Positions 5,524-6,802 of a DNA stretch of 6,802 bases are shown here, piece by piece. The notes below the pieces were generated by a model. That model saw nothing but the letters and a program-made list of their open reading frames with translations. It made no database searches and was not told where the DNA came from. The DNA lies in NCBI GenBank assembly GCA_021828715.1, contig JAJZDF010000030.1, positions 1-6,802 of the forward strand, written 5' to 3'. The position numbers were made by a program, and so were the translations under genes. This stretch comes from Thermoplasmata archaeon (GTDB lineage: Archaea; Thermoplasmatota; Thermoplasmata; Lutacidiplasmatales; UBA184). Each line of letters opens with the position of its first letter. Within the stretch, counting starts at the first letter, position 1.

Positions 5524-6508
5524 GCGCGTCGCGCATCGTCCGGGACCGAAGGCCCCCGATCACCGCGGTCAGGCGGACGACCTCGCACGGGTCGGGGCGG
5601 ACCCGGGTGCCGAAGGCGAGCTGCTGGGGGTCGCCGAGGCGCTGACGGAACGCCGCCAGGACCCGGTCGAGGGTCTGCAGCGTGAGGTTCGATCCGCCGT
5701 CCAGGTGGATGAGCGCGGCCCCCTTCGGCGAAGGGTGGTAGTCGAGGAGCGTTTCGGAGAGCGCTTGATGGACGAGCCGCTCCGGCTCGGAGATGTGGTA
5801 CTCCCCGACGATCAGGGTCGAGAGGCCGGAGGAGCGAAGGTGGCTCTTCAGCGTCGAGAGGTCGACCGAGATCTGGGACGGGTTCTCGATCATGTCGACA
5901 AGGCTCGAGACCATCGAGTGGAGGTAGGCGTTCCGGACCTGGAAGACCCGGTGGATCGGGAGCGTGGAGAACCGACGGAGCTTTTCGTTCGCCAACGCGA
6001 CGACGAGCCCTCCCATCTCCTCGAGCTCGTCGATCGTCGCTTCGACGTTCTCCCGCCGTCCCACGTTCGTCTCGAGCTCGACGCAGAACGGAAGGAAGAC
6101 GACCGGGACCGGCAAGGTCTGGGTCCCTCGGAGGTGGCGCGAGAGGAACGGCAGCAACGCGCTGCCGGTCCCGCCGCCGAGGCCGGCGAGCAGGAAGACG
6201 ATCTCGAACGGCCGGAGGCGGCGAACGAGCTCCTCCCGGGCATCCTCCGCCGCGCGGAGCACGACCTGCCGGTCGCCGGCGCTCCCGCGCCCCCGCAACT
6301 CCCGTTGACCGAGCAGGATCCGGCGCTCGACGCCGCTCGAGAGCAGTTGCTTCGCGTCGGTGTTGACGGCGAACGCCTGGACGCCCGGGATGCCGAGCGT
6401 GAGCAGGTCCTGGACCGCCTCGCAGCCGGCCCCTCCCAGGCCGACCACGGCGACCGACGGGGTCGCCGCGAGGGCGGCCCATTCCTCCACGTCCGTTCCG
6501 GTCGTCAT
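5480..6508 (-). CDS. Divergent FtsZ-family (tubulin-like) GTP-binding protein
   Basis: A 342-residue FtsZ/tubulin superfamily protein with both the GTP-binding and C-terminal domains. Visible loops are T1 GLGGAG (23-28), T2 VNTDAK (48-53), a T3-like RGRGSAGD (72-79) and the tubulin signature GGGTGS (111-116). LAFGTRVRPD (297-306) leads the closing strands of the C-terminal domain. The T7 loop, which completes GTP hydrolysis in the next subunit of a filament, is altered. Where FtsZ has N-x-D-F-A-D, this protein has S214-V-D216-L-S-T219, keeping only one of three acidic/amide residues. The usual EGRRR-type segment also differs (ELETNVGRRENVEA). The C-terminal tail is short (about 20 residues) with no recognisable anchor peptide. 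It is therefore probably a paralogue that binds GTP but hydrolyses it slowly or differently. It lies 19 bp after a ribbon-helix-helix gene, likely in one operon, and its 3' end overlaps trmY. Confidence 0.85.
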   Translation of the reverse strand: MTTGTDVEEWAALAATPSVAVVGLGGAGCEAVQDLLTLGIPGVQAFAVNTDAKQLLSSGVERRILLGQRELRGRGSAGDRQVVLRAAEDAREELVRRLRPFEIVFLLAGLGGGTGSALLPFLSRHLRGTQTLPVPVVFLPFCVELETNVGRRENVEATIDELEEMGGLVVALANEKLRRFSTLPIHRVFQVRNAYLHSMVSSLVDMIENPSQISVDLSTLKSHLRSSGLSTLIVGEYHISEPERLVHQALSETLLDYHPSPKGAALIHLDGGSNLTLQTLDRVLAAFRQRLGDPQQLAFGTRVRPDPCEVVRLTAVIGGLRSRTMRDALTSRPRPTVPMPAR

Positions 6509-6527
6509 CGGCCCCCGAACCCCCGGT

Positions 6528-6802
6528 CTACGGAGGGGGGGCGCGCTCCGCCGCGAGCAGCTCGCCGTCGCGGCGGTGCGGACGGGCCGGCTGGACCATC
6601 TCGAGGCGGCCGCGGATGTACTCGCGCACGGCGGATCGCACGGCGTCGTCGACGCTGACCGAGTTTCCCTCCCGCACGAACGCCTCGAGCCGGCTGTTGT
6701 CGTGGCGCGACAGCTCGACGACGACCTTCCGGACGTTCTGGGGTGGCCGGTGGAGCTCGATGTACTGCTCGAGCGCCTCCCGTATCGTATCCGAGATCGT
6801 CG
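6528..6802 (-). CDS. Ribbon-helix-helix protein, C-terminal part, CdrS-like context
   Basis: A frame enters from the right edge and ends with TAG at 6528, giving 90 residues that lack the N-terminus. The first part (TISDTIREALEQYIE) looks like the second helix of one ribbon-helix-helix unit. After a short linker a complete second unit follows, with strand VRKVVVELS, first helix RLEAFVREG and the second, SVSVDDAVRSAVREYIRGRLE. The tandem arrangement suggests a transcription factor that binds DNA through the two-stranded ribbon. The tail (about 25 residues) is basic and then proline-rich. It sits immediately upstream of the FtsZ-family gene on the same strand. In haloarchaea the ribbon-helix-helix regulator CdrS is encoded next to ftsZ2 and controls cell-division genes; the similar arrangement here suggests, but does not prove, a related role. 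The frame is much shorter than 100 codons in this window, but its codon use and fold pattern are clear. Confidence 0.75.
   Translation of the reverse strand, partial: TISDTIREALEQYIELHRPPQNVRKVVVELSRHDNSRLEAFVREGNSVSVDDAVRSAVREYIRGRLEMVQPARPHRRDGELLAAERAPPP

Noticed and set aside
5705..6658. Plus-strand open frame of 317 codons opposite the FtsZ-family gene
   Set aside because: It is rich in Arg, Glu, Asp and Pro with no domain pattern; the opposite strand carries GGGTGS and the other FtsZ loops.
6528..6802. Antitoxin reading of the ribbon-helix-helix gene
   Set aside because: The next gene is an FtsZ-family protein rather than a toxin, and the tandem units are unlike typical short antitoxins; not excluded, since the upstream side is outside the window.

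Overview
The window looks like chromosomal DNA from a high-GC archaeon, most likely an uncultivated member of Thermoplasmatota. The evidence is a tetraether-lipid synthase (Tes), the archaeal tRNA methyltransferase TrmY, an FtsZ-family protein beside a ribbon-helix-helix gene, and TATA-like boxes about 25-35 bp ahead of start codons, which suggests leaderless or short-leader transcripts. The phylum is an inference from gene content and resemblance; I could not run a phylogeny. Genes are packed tightly, with strong G/C preference at third codon positions, and no gene-free stretch is longer than about 110 bases. I see no insertion sequence, CRISPR array, tRNA or rRNA.

Layout. At the left edge a partial minus-strand gene (start near 154) diverges from tes (263-1972, plus). 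Their intergenic space holds a 23-bp near-perfect inverted repeat (166-188) next to an AT-rich TATA-like element. tes converges, with a 29-bp tail overlap, on a minus-strand SWIM zinc-finger gene (1944-2468). From about 2520 a plus-strand pair follows: a small two-helix membrane protein (2553-2789) and a HAD-family phosphatase (2786-3436), joined by a 4-bp ATGA overlap. Next are an unrecognised 192-residue protein with its own TATA box (3498-4076), a DUF6015-like protein with the clearest promoter in the window (4149-4835), and trmY (4861-5523). trmY overlaps tail-to-tail by 44 bp with an FtsZ-family gene on the minus strand (5480-6508). That gene lies 19 bp downstream of a ribbon-helix-helix gene running off the right edge (6528-6802).

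Function. Tes joins the phytanyl chains of two archaeal diether lipids to make membrane-spanning tetraethers. TrmY methylates pseudouridine 54 of tRNA. The ribbon-helix-helix/FtsZ-family pair recalls the haloarchaeal cdrS-ftsZ2 operon, but the FtsZ-like protein lacks two of the three usual T7-loop residues. It is therefore more likely a specialised or catalytically altered paralogue than the main division FtsZ. The HAD phosphatase, the membrane protein, the SWIM protein and the 192-residue protein have no assigned substrate or partner. No complete new system is evident. The most unusual items are the altered FtsZ-family protein with its regulator-like neighbour, and the palindrome at the tes divergent promoter.
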